Shown: positions 38,938-50,035 of the stretch, piece by piece | Position numbering within the stretch: the first letter of the stretch is position 1 | How the letters are laid out: every line of letters starts with the position of its first letter | Assembly (NCBI RefSeq): GCF_000143415.4 | Contig: NW_003314282.1 | Coordinates: forward strand, 1,445,374 to 1,509,373 | Reading direction: 5' to 3' | DNA: 64,000 nucleotides | Source of the DNA: Selaginella moellendorffii | Lineage: Eukaryota; Streptophyta; Lycopodiopsida; Selaginellales; Selaginellaceae | The notes under the pieces: generated by a model | Told to the model about the DNA's origin: nothing | The model's input: the letters and a program-made list of their open reading frames with translations, nothing else | Databases searched by the model: none | Program-made: the position numbers and the translations under genes

Positions 38938-41028
38938 ATGGTATTTCTAGAGCTAGATAGCCATGCTGTCGCAGAAACTCATGAGAGCTTTTCAAAGCAG
39001 GAGAAGGAGATGCAAGCTCTTGTCGAGTCCCAGCTTTCGCCTGGAAGAACAAGAACAAGAACAATCCTCCCGGAAGCCGATGGTACAAGGAACGAAGAGA
39101 ACAGGATGGATTCGGCAAGCTATGGAAGACTTTTGCGAGAATGCGGCTTCTCAAAGTCACTCTCTAAAGGCATGGAGATCCACAAGAAGCTAGCCGAGTC
39201 TGGAGTGGACAAAGACACATATCTGGGGAACAACTTGATCCAAATGTATGGGAACTGTGGCTGCGTGGGCAAAGCTCGAGAGATCTTTGACAAGCTCATC
39301 GACAGGAACGTTTACTCGTGGACCATCATGCTCTCGGCTTATGCCCAGAACGGGCATTACAGTGAGGCATTGGTTCTAAGCTACCAGATGGACTTGGAAG
39401 GTATCAGGCCAAACTCCGTCACCTTTCTATGGATCCTTGGAGCTTGCTCGAACTTGGGCGACGTAGAAACCGGCAGGAAGATCCATGCAAGGATGGTGTT
39501 TCTCGGCTGGGACACCGACACCGTCGTAAGCACTGCGATCCTAGGAATGTATAGCAAGTGTGAGAAGCTCGGCGATGCGAAGAAGGTCTTCGATTCCTTG
39601 AGGAGAAAGGATGTAGTTTCATGGACTGCCATCATCACGGCCTTTTCCCAGCTCGGTCGTCCAAGAGTAGCGCTCGAGCTCTTCTGGGAGATGGATCTTG
39701 ATGGTGTCAAGCCCAACGAGAGCACCTTTGTCAACATTTTAGCGGCGTGTACTTACATGGACGCGTTGGAAGATGGAGATAAGCTCTACAAGAGGGCCAT
39801 CTCTTGCGGCTATGGCGCGGATGTTTTCGTGGGGAGCACAGCCGTGACCATGTATTCTCGGTTTGGAAACCTGGTGGAGGCCAAGGCAGCGTTTGATCAT
39901 CTGCGAGAGAAGAGCACTGGATCCTGGAACGCCATCGTTCGTGCTTACATCCAACACGGCCATATCTCGCAAGCTATAAGCCTGTACAAGGAGATGGACG
40001 TGCATGGTGCCGAGCCGGATACTTTCACGCACGTCTGCCTCTTGGGAGCTTGCTCCAGTCTTGGAGCGCTGGAAGAAGGCGAGAGAATCCACGCAAGGAT
40101 GGGAGACAAGCCGGATGGACTCGCTGGCTCGGCTATCGTCGCCATGTACGCAAAGTGTGGAGGGATCGAGCACGCCATGACCGCCTTCACGAAGATGAGC
40201 TCCAGCAACGTGGTCGTCTGGAACGCACTGATAGCCGGCTACGTCCAAGGCGAGCACTGGCAGGAAGCTCTGGATTTGTATCACGCGATGAACTTGGAGG
40301 GACTGGAGGCGGATATCTACACTTTCTCCAGCGTTCTTGGAGCTTGCTCTGGAGCGAAAGATCTCAGCGAGGGGCGGGCAGTCCACGCGAGGATAGTTTC
40401 CGGGGGCTTGGAAGTGGTGGTACCGCTGCAAAACGGGCTCGTCAACATGTTTGCGAAGTGTGGGAGCTTGACGCTGGCGCTGGAGATGTTCCGCGGCATG
40501 GCTTCCAGGAACACCGTGTCGTGGAACAGCATGGTGACGGCATTTTGTCAGCATGGCGAAGGCGGTGGAGCTTTCGAGCTCTTCAAGGAGATGCTGCTCG
40601 AGGGAGCCGAGCCACACGAGCAGACTTTCACGAGCATCCTAAACTTTTGCAGCCACTCGGGTCTCCTGCAAGATGGATTCGGCTACTTCTTCGACATGGT
40701 GGATGAGTTTGGGATTGCTCCGGTCGACGAGCACTACAGGTGTGTGATCGATCTGCTGGGAAGGACTGGACACATCGCAGCGGCTGAGAAAATGGTGGAG
40801 CATGCGTTTCCCGGCAGCGTTATCGCGTGGACGAGCCTCCTGGCGGCTTGCAGAACTTACAGGAATGTGGAAATCGCTGCTCGAGCTACGGAGGAGCTCA
40901 TGAGAGTGAGACCAGAGAATCCGGCACCACTCGTTCAGCTGGCAAATCTCTGTGCCGAGGCGGGAAGATGGGATGCAGTGGAGAGAGTGAAGCGGATGAT
41001 GGAGGAGCATAGAAAAGCTCGGGCTTGA
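38938..41028 (+). CDS. Pentatricopeptide repeat protein, PLS class
   Basis: Intronless, 696 residues from the first ATG in frame (the open frame extends upstream to 38860 without an ATG). The first about 75 residues are variable; PLS motifs then run to about 640, for example LGNNLIQMYGNCGCVGKA, VYSWTIMLSAYAQNGHYSEA, VSTAILGMYSKCEKLGDA, VVSWTAIITAFSQLGRP and GSAIVAMYAKCGGIEHA. It ends with an E1-like segment (IAWTSLLAACRTYRNVEIA ... PLVQLANLCAEAGRWDAV) and no DYW. Likely an organellar RNA-binding factor. The N terminus is acidic in part and not a typical transit peptide, so the true start or an upstream exon remains open. The gene begins 134 bp after the stop of the enolase-phosphatase gene. 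Confidence 0.83.
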   Translation: MVFLELDSHAVAETHESFSKQEKEMQALVESQLSPGRTRTRTILPEADGTRNEENRMDSASYGRLLRECGFSKSLSKGMEIHKKLAESGVDKDTYLGNNLIQMYGNCGCVGKAREIFDKLIDRNVYSWTIMLSAYAQNGHYSEALVLSYQMDLEGIRPNSVTFLWILGACSNLGDVETGRKIHARMVFLGWDTDTVVSTAILGMYSKCEKLGDAKKVFDSLRRKDVVSWTAIITAFSQLGRPRVALELFWEMDLDGVKPNESTFVNILAACTYMDALEDGDKLYKRAISCGYGADVFVGSTAVTMYSRFGNLVEAKAAFDHLREKSTGSWNAIVRAYIQHGHISQAISLYKEMDVHGAEPDTFTHVCLLGACSSLGALEEGERIHARMGDKPDGLAGSAIVAMYAKCGGIEHAMTAFTKMSSSNVVVWNALIAGYVQGEHWQEALDLYHAMNLEGLEADIYTFSSVLGACSGAKDLSEGRAVHARIVSGGLEVVVPLQNGLVNMFAKCGSLTLALEMFRGMASRNTVSWNSMVTAFCQHGEGGGAFELFKEMLLEGAEPHEQTFTSILNFCSHSGLLQDGFGYFFDMVDEFGIAPVDEHYRCVIDLLGRTGHIAAAEKMVEHAFPGSVIAWTSLLAACRTYRNVEIAARATEELMRVRPENPAPLVQLANLCAEAGRWDAVERVKRMMEEHRKARA

Positions 41029-41329
41029 GTTGATTCGATCAAACCAAGTCAGTTAAACGTCAGGAAGATCTCTCAGTCACAAGGTATGGCTTTTTATAAG
41101 TTTTCTCCTTGCTAATATTTTTCATACAGGTGGAAAACTCGCTTTTTTCTTCGACTTGGTGAAGGTTTTGATAATTTCGCGTTGTCATTGCTATCAAAGA
41201 AGATTTTTTATCTTAGCTATGCGACTTAAGTCACGGCAAGAGCCAGGTATAAGGTTTCTTAGAAGTTAACATTCGTGTTTACAGAGCGAAAAGCAAATAC
41301 GAGGATATTTTTTGCTGGCTATGAGGTGA

Positions 41330-43909
41330 ATGGTTATCAGCTCCGGGGAACTCACAGGTGAGCTCCTTCCAAAATCCTTTCCACAGGTCTCAGAACATCG
41401 CAGCAATTCAGGCAATGGGCTCCAATCAAGTCCAGATTTTGCAGACCTCCTCCGGCACTACGCGAGAGAGAAAGATTTATCTTCAGGGAAGAACCTACAC
41501 TCGCAACTCAGAGAAACCGGACTGGACCGGAGAACACTCTTGGGGAACTTGTTGGTGCAAATGTACTCCAAGTGCGGGGAGCTCGAGCTAGCTCGCGAGG
41601 CCTTTGACAGGATTCTGGAATGGAACGACTACTCGTGGACGATTGTAACTTCGGCTTATGTCAAGGCCGGGCATCACAGGCAGGCAGTGGAACTTTACCA
41701 CAGGATGTGCTTGGAAGGCATGGACCCGGACGAGTTTGTTTTTGCCAGCGTCATGAACGCTTGCTCCGGCAGGAGAGAGCTCCTGGAGCAAGGCAGGATG
41801 ATCCACCAGCGAATCCTCGCGACTGGTTACGACCGAGATTTAGTTCTCCAAACCGCAGTGCTCAACATGTATGGAAAGTGTGGCTGCTTGGACGAGGCCA
41901 GGGAGATGTTTGATCATCTCGGGAAGAAGAGGAACTCGGTGTCATGGAATGCGATGCTCTCGGCCTACAGCCAGTTTGGATGCTACAAAGAAGCGCTCGA
42001 CTTGTTTAAAAGGATGAACTTGGAAGGGGAGAAGCCCGACTTGGTCAGCTTTGCGACAGTGTTGGCGGTGTGTAGCAGCGCTCGAGAGTTTTGCGAGGGC
42101 CGGAAGATCCACTCCATCGTCCGGGGGACGGGGATTCAAGCTGATGTCATCTTGCAAAACACTCTCGTGAGCATGTACGCGAGCTCTGGACGGATCGGCG
42201 ATGCAAGATCCATCTTCGACGAGATGGAGAACAAGTCCGTGGTCTCGTGGACGGTGATGGTCTCGGCTTACGTCCAACATGAGCTCGACGAGGAAGCTCT
42301 AGAACTCTACCTGGAGATGAGCGTCAAGCCGGAGGCCGCCACCGTCTCTACCGTTCTCGCGGCTTGCTCGAGGCTCGAGGCACTGGACGAAGGGCGGGAG
42401 ATCCATAGCAAGTTTCTCACGGAGAAGAAGACGAGGATCACGAGCCGGGAATCGATTCTTCTCGTGGAGAACGCGCTGGTGAACTTCTACGCAAAGTGTG
42501 GCTGCGCCGACGAGGCCGAAGAGATCTTCCACGCCATGGAGTTTCGCGATGTTGTGTCGTGGAACACCATGCTCGCGGGGCTTCTCCAAGCTGGCCGTGG
42601 ATGGGAGGCTCTAAGTTACTACAGGAAGATGGTCTTGGACGGGACACAGCCAGTAACAGCAACCTTTTGCAGTGTTCTTGGAGCTTGCTCGAGCGTGAGA
42701 TCTCTCCGCGATGGCCAGGCTCTCCACTCGCGGATCGTCGACACTGGCTTTGGTCCCGTTCCAGCTCTGGAGAACGCGCTGGTAAACTTCTACGCCAAAT
42801 GCAGAGCAATGGATCAAGCCAGGAGATTGTTCTCCAAGATGGCCAAGAGGGAGCTCGCGACTTGGAACGCGATGATCCTGAGCTTTGCGGAGGAGGAGAG
42901 CTCCAAGAACGAGGCCATGCATCTTTACCACGAGATGAATCTCCACGGAGTGGAACCAAACAAGTTCACTCTCACCAGTGTTCTCGGAGCCTGTTCGAGC
43001 TTGGATCAAGGCAAAGCTCTCCACCAGCGGATCACTGCGAGTGGAGTCGACTCGGATCCCACCGTCGCAACTTGCCTGCTCACCATGTACGTGACGCTGG
43101 GAGACGAGAACTTGGAGCTCGCCAAGAACTTCTTCGACAAACTCCCCGCGAAGGAGGTCTTCTCCTGGACAGTGATGATCGCAGCTTGCATCGAGCGGGG
43201 ATTCACCGACGAGGCACTGCAACTCTTCCGAAAGATGGACGTTCCTCCGGACAACGTCGTGTTTACTACGGTTCTCGGCGCGTGCTCGAGCCTGGAAGCC
43301 ACGAAGCTCGTCCAGGCGAAGATGTTATCACCATCGTCGTCTCCGCCGGACGTGGTAGCCTCCACCGAGCTCTTGAACGCTCTCGCAAAGTGTGGAGCTC
43401 TGGACGACGCCAGGGCCGTGTTTGATGGCATCCGGGGCAAGAACGTTCTAAGCTGGACGGCGATGATCGTGGGCTACGCACAGCACGCTCGCGGGGATGG
43501 AGCTCTGGAGCTGTTTCGAGAGATGGAGCTGGATGGAATCCAAGCGGACGAGATCACGTTTACGAGCATTCTCCACGCTTGTAGCCACCGAGGACTGGTT
43601 CGTGTGGGACGAGAGTACTTCCGTTCCATGGTGGAGGATCACGCCATCGCTCCCAGTGCCGAGCACTATAATGTTGTGATGGATATGCTGGCAAGAGCCG
43701 GGAGGGTGGGCGAGGCCGAGGAGGTGGCCAAGGTTTTCCCCGCAATCAAGCACGTAGCTTTGATGACGCTGGTGAGTAGCTCCCAGGTTCATGGAGTAGA
43801 CAGCTCGGTGGTGGCGAGGAAGAGGCTACTCCTTCAGGGCGATGGGTCTTGTGAGAAAGACACAGCCTCGTCGTACATTGCTCTCTCCAATTCATTCAAG
43901 AGCTTGTAA
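41330..43909 (+). CDS. Pentatricopeptide repeat protein, PLS class
   Basis: Intronless, 859 residues, with about fifteen PPR motifs in PLS order: LGNLLVQMYSKCGELELA, YSWTIVTSAYVKAGHHRQA, LQTAVLNMYGKCGCLDEA, VSWNAMLSAYSQFGCYKEA, VENALVNFYAKCGCADEA and further. Two motifs in the second half share the same VNFYAKC core, suggesting internal duplication. The C terminus has the last L2/S2 motifs and an E1 remnant (SYIALSNSFKSL) and lacks E2/DYW. It is a tandem neighbour of the preceding PPR gene on the same strand, 301 bp away, with a similar overall layout, so a local duplication is plausible. Expected function: organellar transcript binding; target unknown. Confidence 0.85.
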   Translation: MVISSGELTGELLPKSFPQVSEHRSNSGNGLQSSPDFADLLRHYAREKDLSSGKNLHSQLRETGLDRRTLLGNLLVQMYSKCGELELAREAFDRILEWNDYSWTIVTSAYVKAGHHRQAVELYHRMCLEGMDPDEFVFASVMNACSGRRELLEQGRMIHQRILATGYDRDLVLQTAVLNMYGKCGCLDEAREMFDHLGKKRNSVSWNAMLSAYSQFGCYKEALDLFKRMNLEGEKPDLVSFATVLAVCSSAREFCEGRKIHSIVRGTGIQADVILQNTLVSMYASSGRIGDARSIFDEMENKSVVSWTVMVSAYVQHELDEEALELYLEMSVKPEAATVSTVLAACSRLEALDEGREIHSKFLTEKKTRITSRESILLVENALVNFYAKCGCADEAEEIFHAMEFRDVVSWNTMLAGLLQAGRGWEALSYYRKMVLDGTQPVTATFCSVLGACSSVRSLRDGQALHSRIVDTGFGPVPALENALVNFYAKCRAMDQARRLFSKMAKRELATWNAMILSFAEEESSKNEAMHLYHEMNLHGVEPNKFTLTSVLGACSSLDQGKALHQRITASGVDSDPTVATCLLTMYVTLGDENLELAKNFFDKLPAKEVFSWTVMIAACIERGFTDEALQLFRKMDVPPDNVVFTTVLGACSSLEATKLVQAKMLSPSSSPPDVVASTELLNALAKCGALDDARAVFDGIRGKNVLSWTAMIVGYAQHARGDGALELFREMELDGIQADEITFTSILHACSHRGLVRVGREYFRSMVEDHAIAPSAEHYNVVMDMLARAGRVGEAEEVAKVFPAIKHVALMTLVSSSQVHGVDSSVVARKRLLLQGDGSCEKDTASSYIALSNSFKSL

Positions 43910-45785
43910 CATAATTCATTACTAAAATATTACTTATTCATCTACACACAAAGTTATCTTGCACAACCCTCCTGCATTTATAAGCATCTCAAGTTGAAAA
44001 TCCAGCCTTTGAGAGCCATTCCAACTTTTCAGGAAGGAATCAATCCCATGAAAAAACCATTTTTTGAAAAATAGTTGAAACAGAAAGTGGATTGATAGTA
44101 CCATAATAGAGATAAATTTGAAGCAGCATATCACTCGTTCTCCACGTGTTCGAATCCTTTATGTACCAATCGACATTCTTATAAACTTCTGTCACTCAGT
44201 GGATGTAGAGTTTGCTTAAAAACCACATTAAATCCTTGACACTTGCGACAGTTATATTTAAAAGTTTAAAACCTGGACTGTTTAAAGTAATATTTTTTAA
44301 TATGATATTTTGAGGTATATAGTGCTAAGAAAAGTTTATATCTTCAAAAGTACTCTTAATAGATAATAAAAATCTCAATCCTTTATAAATAGTATGGCTT
44401 TTAATTATTCTATTTGTATTTCTACTTGATATGCAACTTAGATAATTTCCCATAAATCTTTGAGATTATAAATTTCCATATCAGTATCAGTTATGCTTCC
44501 TTTATCTCCAAATTCATATGATGCACTCTCAATTTTAAAATGAATTTAAACAAAATTAACATACAAATAGTTGGTAATTTATAGTTATAATATGTTTTTT
44601 AATGATAATTTGTTTCTAGAAGTTCAAAATTTTGCACATTATTAATACAGTGTATATATATGTGCTTGTTATGCTTGTATATATTAGTTTGCACCCTCAA
44701 TTCATCCATTAGTGATATATATAGAATTGTTAAATGTTTATATGATCAAGCTTACAAAGAAATGGTTAACTTGGAATCTAATCCAACCAAGGAAGGATAT
44801 GATTGGATAAACACTAGAGAGTAGCTAATTTTTAATTTTAATTTAGATATAAGTCTATGCATAGCATGTATTAAATTCAAATTTCATCAGCAGAGCTTTG
44901 GGGTTTGATTCTAGTAGTTAATACTCTTTAGTAAATATAGAGAGCTGACAAATGTATAACAACACCATTTAATATTTTTACCCTCTATATGAGATTTTTG
45001 GCATTTACACATCAAAATCTTTTATAAAAGTTGTTATGAGATTAGAGTGTATAACCACACCCTAGAAAACCAAATTATAGCATAATATCTAACCATTTAT
45101 TTATATATAAGAGAGGAGTGAAAGGTAGATCAAGTGCAAAGTCAAGAGCATATATAGATAACAATACTCTTATTGAAGTGATATGACATGGGTGCCAAAA
45201 AGCCCCAAAAAAATATTAAATGTATGCTCTAATTTCCAATATAAGTGGTTATTTAGAGCATAATTTTAGATATAGCATACTAGTTTTTGTATAACTAGCC
45301 ATTATGTGAATAATCAGTAGCATGTTAATCAACACCTAGTATGTCATTACATTCTAGGTTAATGTTATGTGGCTACTAACAATGACTGTGTAGAAATAGT
45401 GGAATGGAGAATGAAATTTTAGTGTTCATTATTCTATTAGAACCCCTTCATGCTAAAAGAGAAGAATCATGAAATGAAACAGATAACTTAGAGATTCTTG
45501 TGGAGTTTTGCTTTTTAAATTAGAGATTATGTTCAAGTGCATCCTGAAAAAGAGTGTCACAAGATCGTGAAAACTTTAGTGAAATCAAATGGGATGATCA
45601 AAGATTAGATGACAAAAACAAGTATGTAAAAGTGTTGAGAGAGTCATAATAAATTATTTGACCCTTGGTAAATTTTCAAATTTGGACGACTTCAAAATTT
45701 AAATTATATTAAAATAAATTAACATAGAAAAAAATTAGTAAAAGGTTTATCTATATTTTATATATAGAAAAACCTATTCAACTGT
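43910..45785. other. AT-rich gene-free region
   Basis: 1.9 kb of low-complexity A/T-rich DNA starting directly after the PPR stop codon. No open frame over 70 codons and no visible tRNA or repeat family. It marks the left edge of the AT-rich, gene-poor half of the window. Confidence 0.6.
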
Positions 45786-47423
45786 TTAACACACACTACA
45801 AGGAATTAAAGGTAGCCGTTGCTTAGAAGGGCTATGCCACGGCAGATTAGAATCTAAGCTCATTGCTTGCACCCCTTGTAGTGGAACTGGCTTGAACTTC
45901 AGCAATTTTGCATAGCGTTGGAGTAGAAGTAGCATATACTCATAAACATAGTCCATTGTCAGTTGTTCTTGCAAGAAATTCTGTGCACATCTTCCCAGTG
46001 ATAAAGCCTGTAAAGAAAAGTTGAATTAAACAATTTCCTTCCACTAATTATGTCCTTACTTTGTGTGGAAAAGTGTTTCCCCATTCTACCGCTTCCTGAA
46101 TTGATTGACATATTTTGGTTTTCCTTACTGGGATGAAGTGGAGGTATGGGATCAGTGATCTAGAATAAAATTCTAAATACTGAGGATTGATTTGAAGCAT
46201 TGTTGATCCACAAGACATCACATACTTCAGACTCACGGACCAGCCAATTCCTTCAACATAAACTTTGTACCTGCAAAAAGAATATTAATTCATTCCACTG
46301 AAAGATAAAACTCCAGCACTACCTATATGAGCATTGCTTGGATAGATCAGAAGAGCTGAAATTATTTTTAATTTCGTCATCCCAGTTCTAGCAATACCAA
46401 GAATTAGAAAAATTGTATGAAACAGATCATAAAAAAATCACCTGATGATACACAAGAATGCTTGTGGAAGAATTGCATTGCACCAGCATTGGCCGAATTT
46501 TTCCCATCCAAGTATTTCCTTTCCACTGCGCAATTGGCTCCCTTTGGAGCCACTTAATCTTTTCAGCTCCAGAAAAGATCTTCTCCCTCTCCACAGTCCA
46601 GGGAGCAATATTCACCTCTGGCCTAAATGATACTATTAAAAATATAGCTTCTAAAAAGAATAAAAAAATTTACCAGCCCCAGAAAGACCAATCTGGAAAA
46701 ACAATATCGTAGTGCTCGTCCCGCGTAGTGCAGTAAGAGAAAAGAGGAGGCGGTGGCCAGACCGAATTGCTTGAGTAGTTCTTCCGCAAAACTTGTGGGC
46801 GATCTCCACACATAAACATGAGCTCCAAGTCTGGAACTTGTCCCGGGAATTCCTCGAGAAGCATACGAATCCCCCACAGCGTGTACTGTGCCCGGGTCTG
46901 GTAGCAATACCTATATCGCTCCATGTATAGCTTGCCATCGACGATCACCACACGAAAGTCCGCCTTGGACTTGGCTTCTTGCAAATCCCCCTGTGAGATC
47001 CCTGTGTTCTTCCAGGGAGAGAGGTCGCGCTCGATCCACTTGAAGTAATCCGGGCATTTGCCTTGGGCTTGAGCCGAGAAGTTGCAATTGTGGAGCTCCT
47101 CTAACGTGGAATTGACGGAATTGAGCTGAAATTGCTAAGAAACCTCAGTGAGTTAGAAATTCTGGATAGTACTCTCTCTCTCTCTGTCTCTCACTCTCTC
47201 ACACCTGAGGAACTTCCAAGGGGAGCTTGATGACCAGCAAGAGAATGACGATTCCAAGGCTTGTGACGATGATCTTGTTCTTGAGAGTCATGTTTTGGAG
47301 AAGTGAAAAGGCTCTGCCTTTGCGGCCAAACAAGGAGTCGTGAGCTTGTTGTAGTTCTAGAGTGCCTGGTGCTTGGACAGCACTATGGTAGGGACCAGGA
47401 GGTTGAAAGAAAAATTTGATCAT
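45786..47423 (-). CDS. Protein O-glucosyltransferase, GT90 (Rumi/CAP10-like)
   Basis: Six exons (47205-47423, 46674-47134, 46442-46622, 46323-46387, 46060-46270, 45786-46007) give 452 residues. It is a type II membrane protein: a short cytosolic N terminus, then a single hydrophobic anchor (IIVTSLGIVILLLVI, about 52-66). The lumenal CAP10/GT90 domain starts at CPDYFKWIERDLSPW and includes FRVVIVDGKLYMERY, DLELMFMCGDRP, HYDIVFPDWSFWGWPEVN, KIKWLQREPIAQWKGN, KVYVEGIGWSVSLKYVMSCG and SLIPYLHFIPV. In animals Rumi adds glucose to EGF repeats; the many plant paralogues are thought to act on the Golgi cell-surface or wall glycans, so the acceptor here is unknown. The RR/GW core residues of the family are in place and every intron is GT-AG. 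Confidence 0.88.
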
Positions 47424-48279
47424 GTCAATGTCAGGACATTGTCACAAGGTTTATATTTCACAAGAAGATATTCTGGAAACCACCTCCAGAAGTCAACAAG
47501 TTTCTTTAAAGTATTAAACTCTCAGAAGTATCAAAGATTTCTTTCAAGGATCTGCGGAAGCAAAGTAATAATCCTTTCATGTTGTTTCTTTGCAAGAAAT
47601 TATCAGAACCTTGTTTGTAATTACTAATGATTCAAAAAGCGATCAGTGGAGCTTGTTGGGATGAATGATGATATGATGTGATCTGGAATAAAGTTCTTTG
47701 CACTTGGAATCATTTAGTCACGACACCGCCAAAAACTTTGTTCCTAAATCTGTACCAAGGATAAGTAAATTCTAGAGTAGCTTTAGAAAAGGGAAGGAAA
47801 AAAATGGAAAAAAAAAAAAAACTATACCTCATGGTTGTAAATACTCTCTACCAGAAAGAAAAATGTTAGAACTCATCTTGGACTTTTTGCATAAAGATTC
47901 TCGTGACTTGTCCTAGCAAGCTACAAAATGTGTCATGCAAGAAATAACGCGTGATCGGAAAACTTGCCTGTTTTCCTGTCACCCTTTTGTTCAAAAATGA
48001 ATGACAGAAACACAAAAGAAGGGTCATTAGCGCCCAGCTGGAGGCACGAGACCACAAATTGGTTCTTCTAAGGAGGACCATACCTTATGCCTGGAAACGT
48101 CACAGTTTTCATGCCAGTGCTGCTGTCCAGAAATTAACGCAAATAATCATTGAAACAGCGAGAAAGGAAAAGAGACATGACTTACAACAAGCGTTTTGCC
48201 TATTTCACCTGGTCTGGGAGACGAGAACTTATTAAGAAGCTGATCTCCCAGACTCGGAACGAAGAACTTGCTTCGCTAT
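47424..48279. other. Upstream region of the GT90 gene
   Basis: No gene seen. Promoter of the GT90 gene is expected near 47424-47700. A poly-A tract lies near 47803-47821. Confidence 0.5.
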
Positions 48280-50035
48280 GGTGGCTCCTCGACTGGCATC
48301 CCCATGATTGTTACACGCCGAGAGCAAACACTTCCAAGCAACTTCATCCAGCTTGCCTCGGCCTCGTAAAGCAACCCCGCCCATCCCAAGGGATCCAGAG
48401 CACACCTGCGGTGCTCCGGAACTGGCCGAAGTTAGTAATGTGTGGATATATATCTATGCTCGAACATACTGGAGCATCGAGCTAAGTGTTCCAAGCTTTG
48501 CAGTGCAGCCCAACGTGAGAACAAGTCTGGAGGATGCACGTATAGCTTACTTGATCGATCCGCCTCGAGGATTTTCTCTCCGTGGCATCTCATTCTGCTT
48601 GGAGCACGCCGCTAGCATCGAAAGCACCGACTCGGATCCCCTCGAAAAACTCCCCTCTTTGGGCATATGCTGTTGTCGTCGTGTTCCAAAACAAAACAGT
48701 CCTGTTCTTCATCCTGTGAAAAGCTTCTCTGGGTCCATCTTATACGTGTGCCACCAATGGCAACGATCGCCTTGGAATCGAAACCACAAACGAGGATCCT
48801 CTCGTGGGGAGCTTATAGTTTTCAATCCTACTCGAAGCGATCGAATGCTCCTTTGCCAAGAAATCGTGGGAGGCATGATTGATGAGTGCAGTTCTTGGAC
48901 AGCCAATGCCGAGCCTTGGGGAACGACATCGACTGCTCCTCACACAACGCGAGCCTCGATCCAGGCATCCGCGACCCTGCAATGCACAAGGCATGGCGCG
49001 GGTCCGAGACTCTGGGCAGGATTCGGGCACGCTGCTCGGGAATATCATCTTGAAGATGTATGGCAGGTACCGGAGCGCGCCGCTGGCCTTTGATCACATC
49101 ACCGCCAAGAACGTTTTCAGCTGAACGATGATGATCTCCGCATATGCCCAGAATGGGCATCCTTGGGAGGCTCTCCAGATCTTTCATGGAATGGAGGGGG
49201 CTTTCGCCGATGAGTTCGTCTCTGGTGCGTGCTGCAAGGTGGGCGCTCTCGGACAGGGGCGGGCGATACCCCAGCGCATGGATTGCATTGCGATGTGGTG
49301 ATCCAGAACACTCGTGAGCATGTACGTAAAATCTGGCTCTTTGGGCGAAGCTTGTGAGGTGTTTTCATTCCATGGCTGTGAGAGATGTGATCTCCTGGAA
49401 CTCAATGCTACCAGCATTTGCCAAGAAAGGGCATTTCGAAAATGGTATAGAGCTGTTTGGGAAGATCGACGTTGAGCCTGGCCTCACCCCCTTTGTAATA
49501 TTCTGGGATTGTGCTGTTCTTCTTTCGGCCATACTGGTTTTTTTTCTTGCACAGCCGAACTAGACATCCGCAGATCATTTCCCGGTAGCTCGATTCCGAC
49601 TTGGTTCTCAGAACGCGCGTATGCAAAGAGCACTACAGAAGCTAGAGATGGTTTCAACAGGGCGAGCAGCAGAGATCATGTCATCTGGAATGCTACGATT
49701 GCAGCAAATTCCCACGCCAGTGATTTTCTTGAAGCTTTTAAGCTCCTGAGAAGGATGGAACTTGATGGAGTCAGACGTTTTCCACCATTCTCCCCGCTTG
49801 TGCGAGCTCCTCTGGCCTCCGGTTTGGGAAGGAGATTCTTTCTCAATCGCTCCAGTGTGGTACAAGCGACCAAGTCGTGCAAACAGCAGCATTTAACATG
49901 TATGCAAAAGGTGGCAGCCTTGAAGAAGCTAGAGCTTTGTTTCAGGAGATGGAGACACAGTGTCTTGGAGTGCCATGATTTTTGCCCATGCCCAGTTTGG
50001 GCATAGCTGGGAAGCTCTCCAGCTCTACAGAGGGG
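48280..50035 (+). pseudogene. Decayed PPR gene
   Basis: Recognisable PPR pieces appear in all three frames with stops and shifts between them: LLGNIILKMYGRYRSAPLA near 49035, a stop, then MMISAYAQNGHPWEALQIF near 49125, SRTLVSMYVKSGSLGEA near 49305, VRDVISWNSMLPAFAKKG near 49378, and VSWSAMIFAHAQFGHSWEA near 49960 with a sense codon read in another frame. The order matches a normal PLS PPR gene. The left boundary is approximate (NVWIYIYARTYW near 48437 may be the earliest motif). Degree of decay suggests a neutral, old copy. Confidence 0.75.

Noticed and set aside
44125-44165. GTTCGAATCC B-box-like motif
   Set aside because: No acceptor stem or A-box at a suitable distance.
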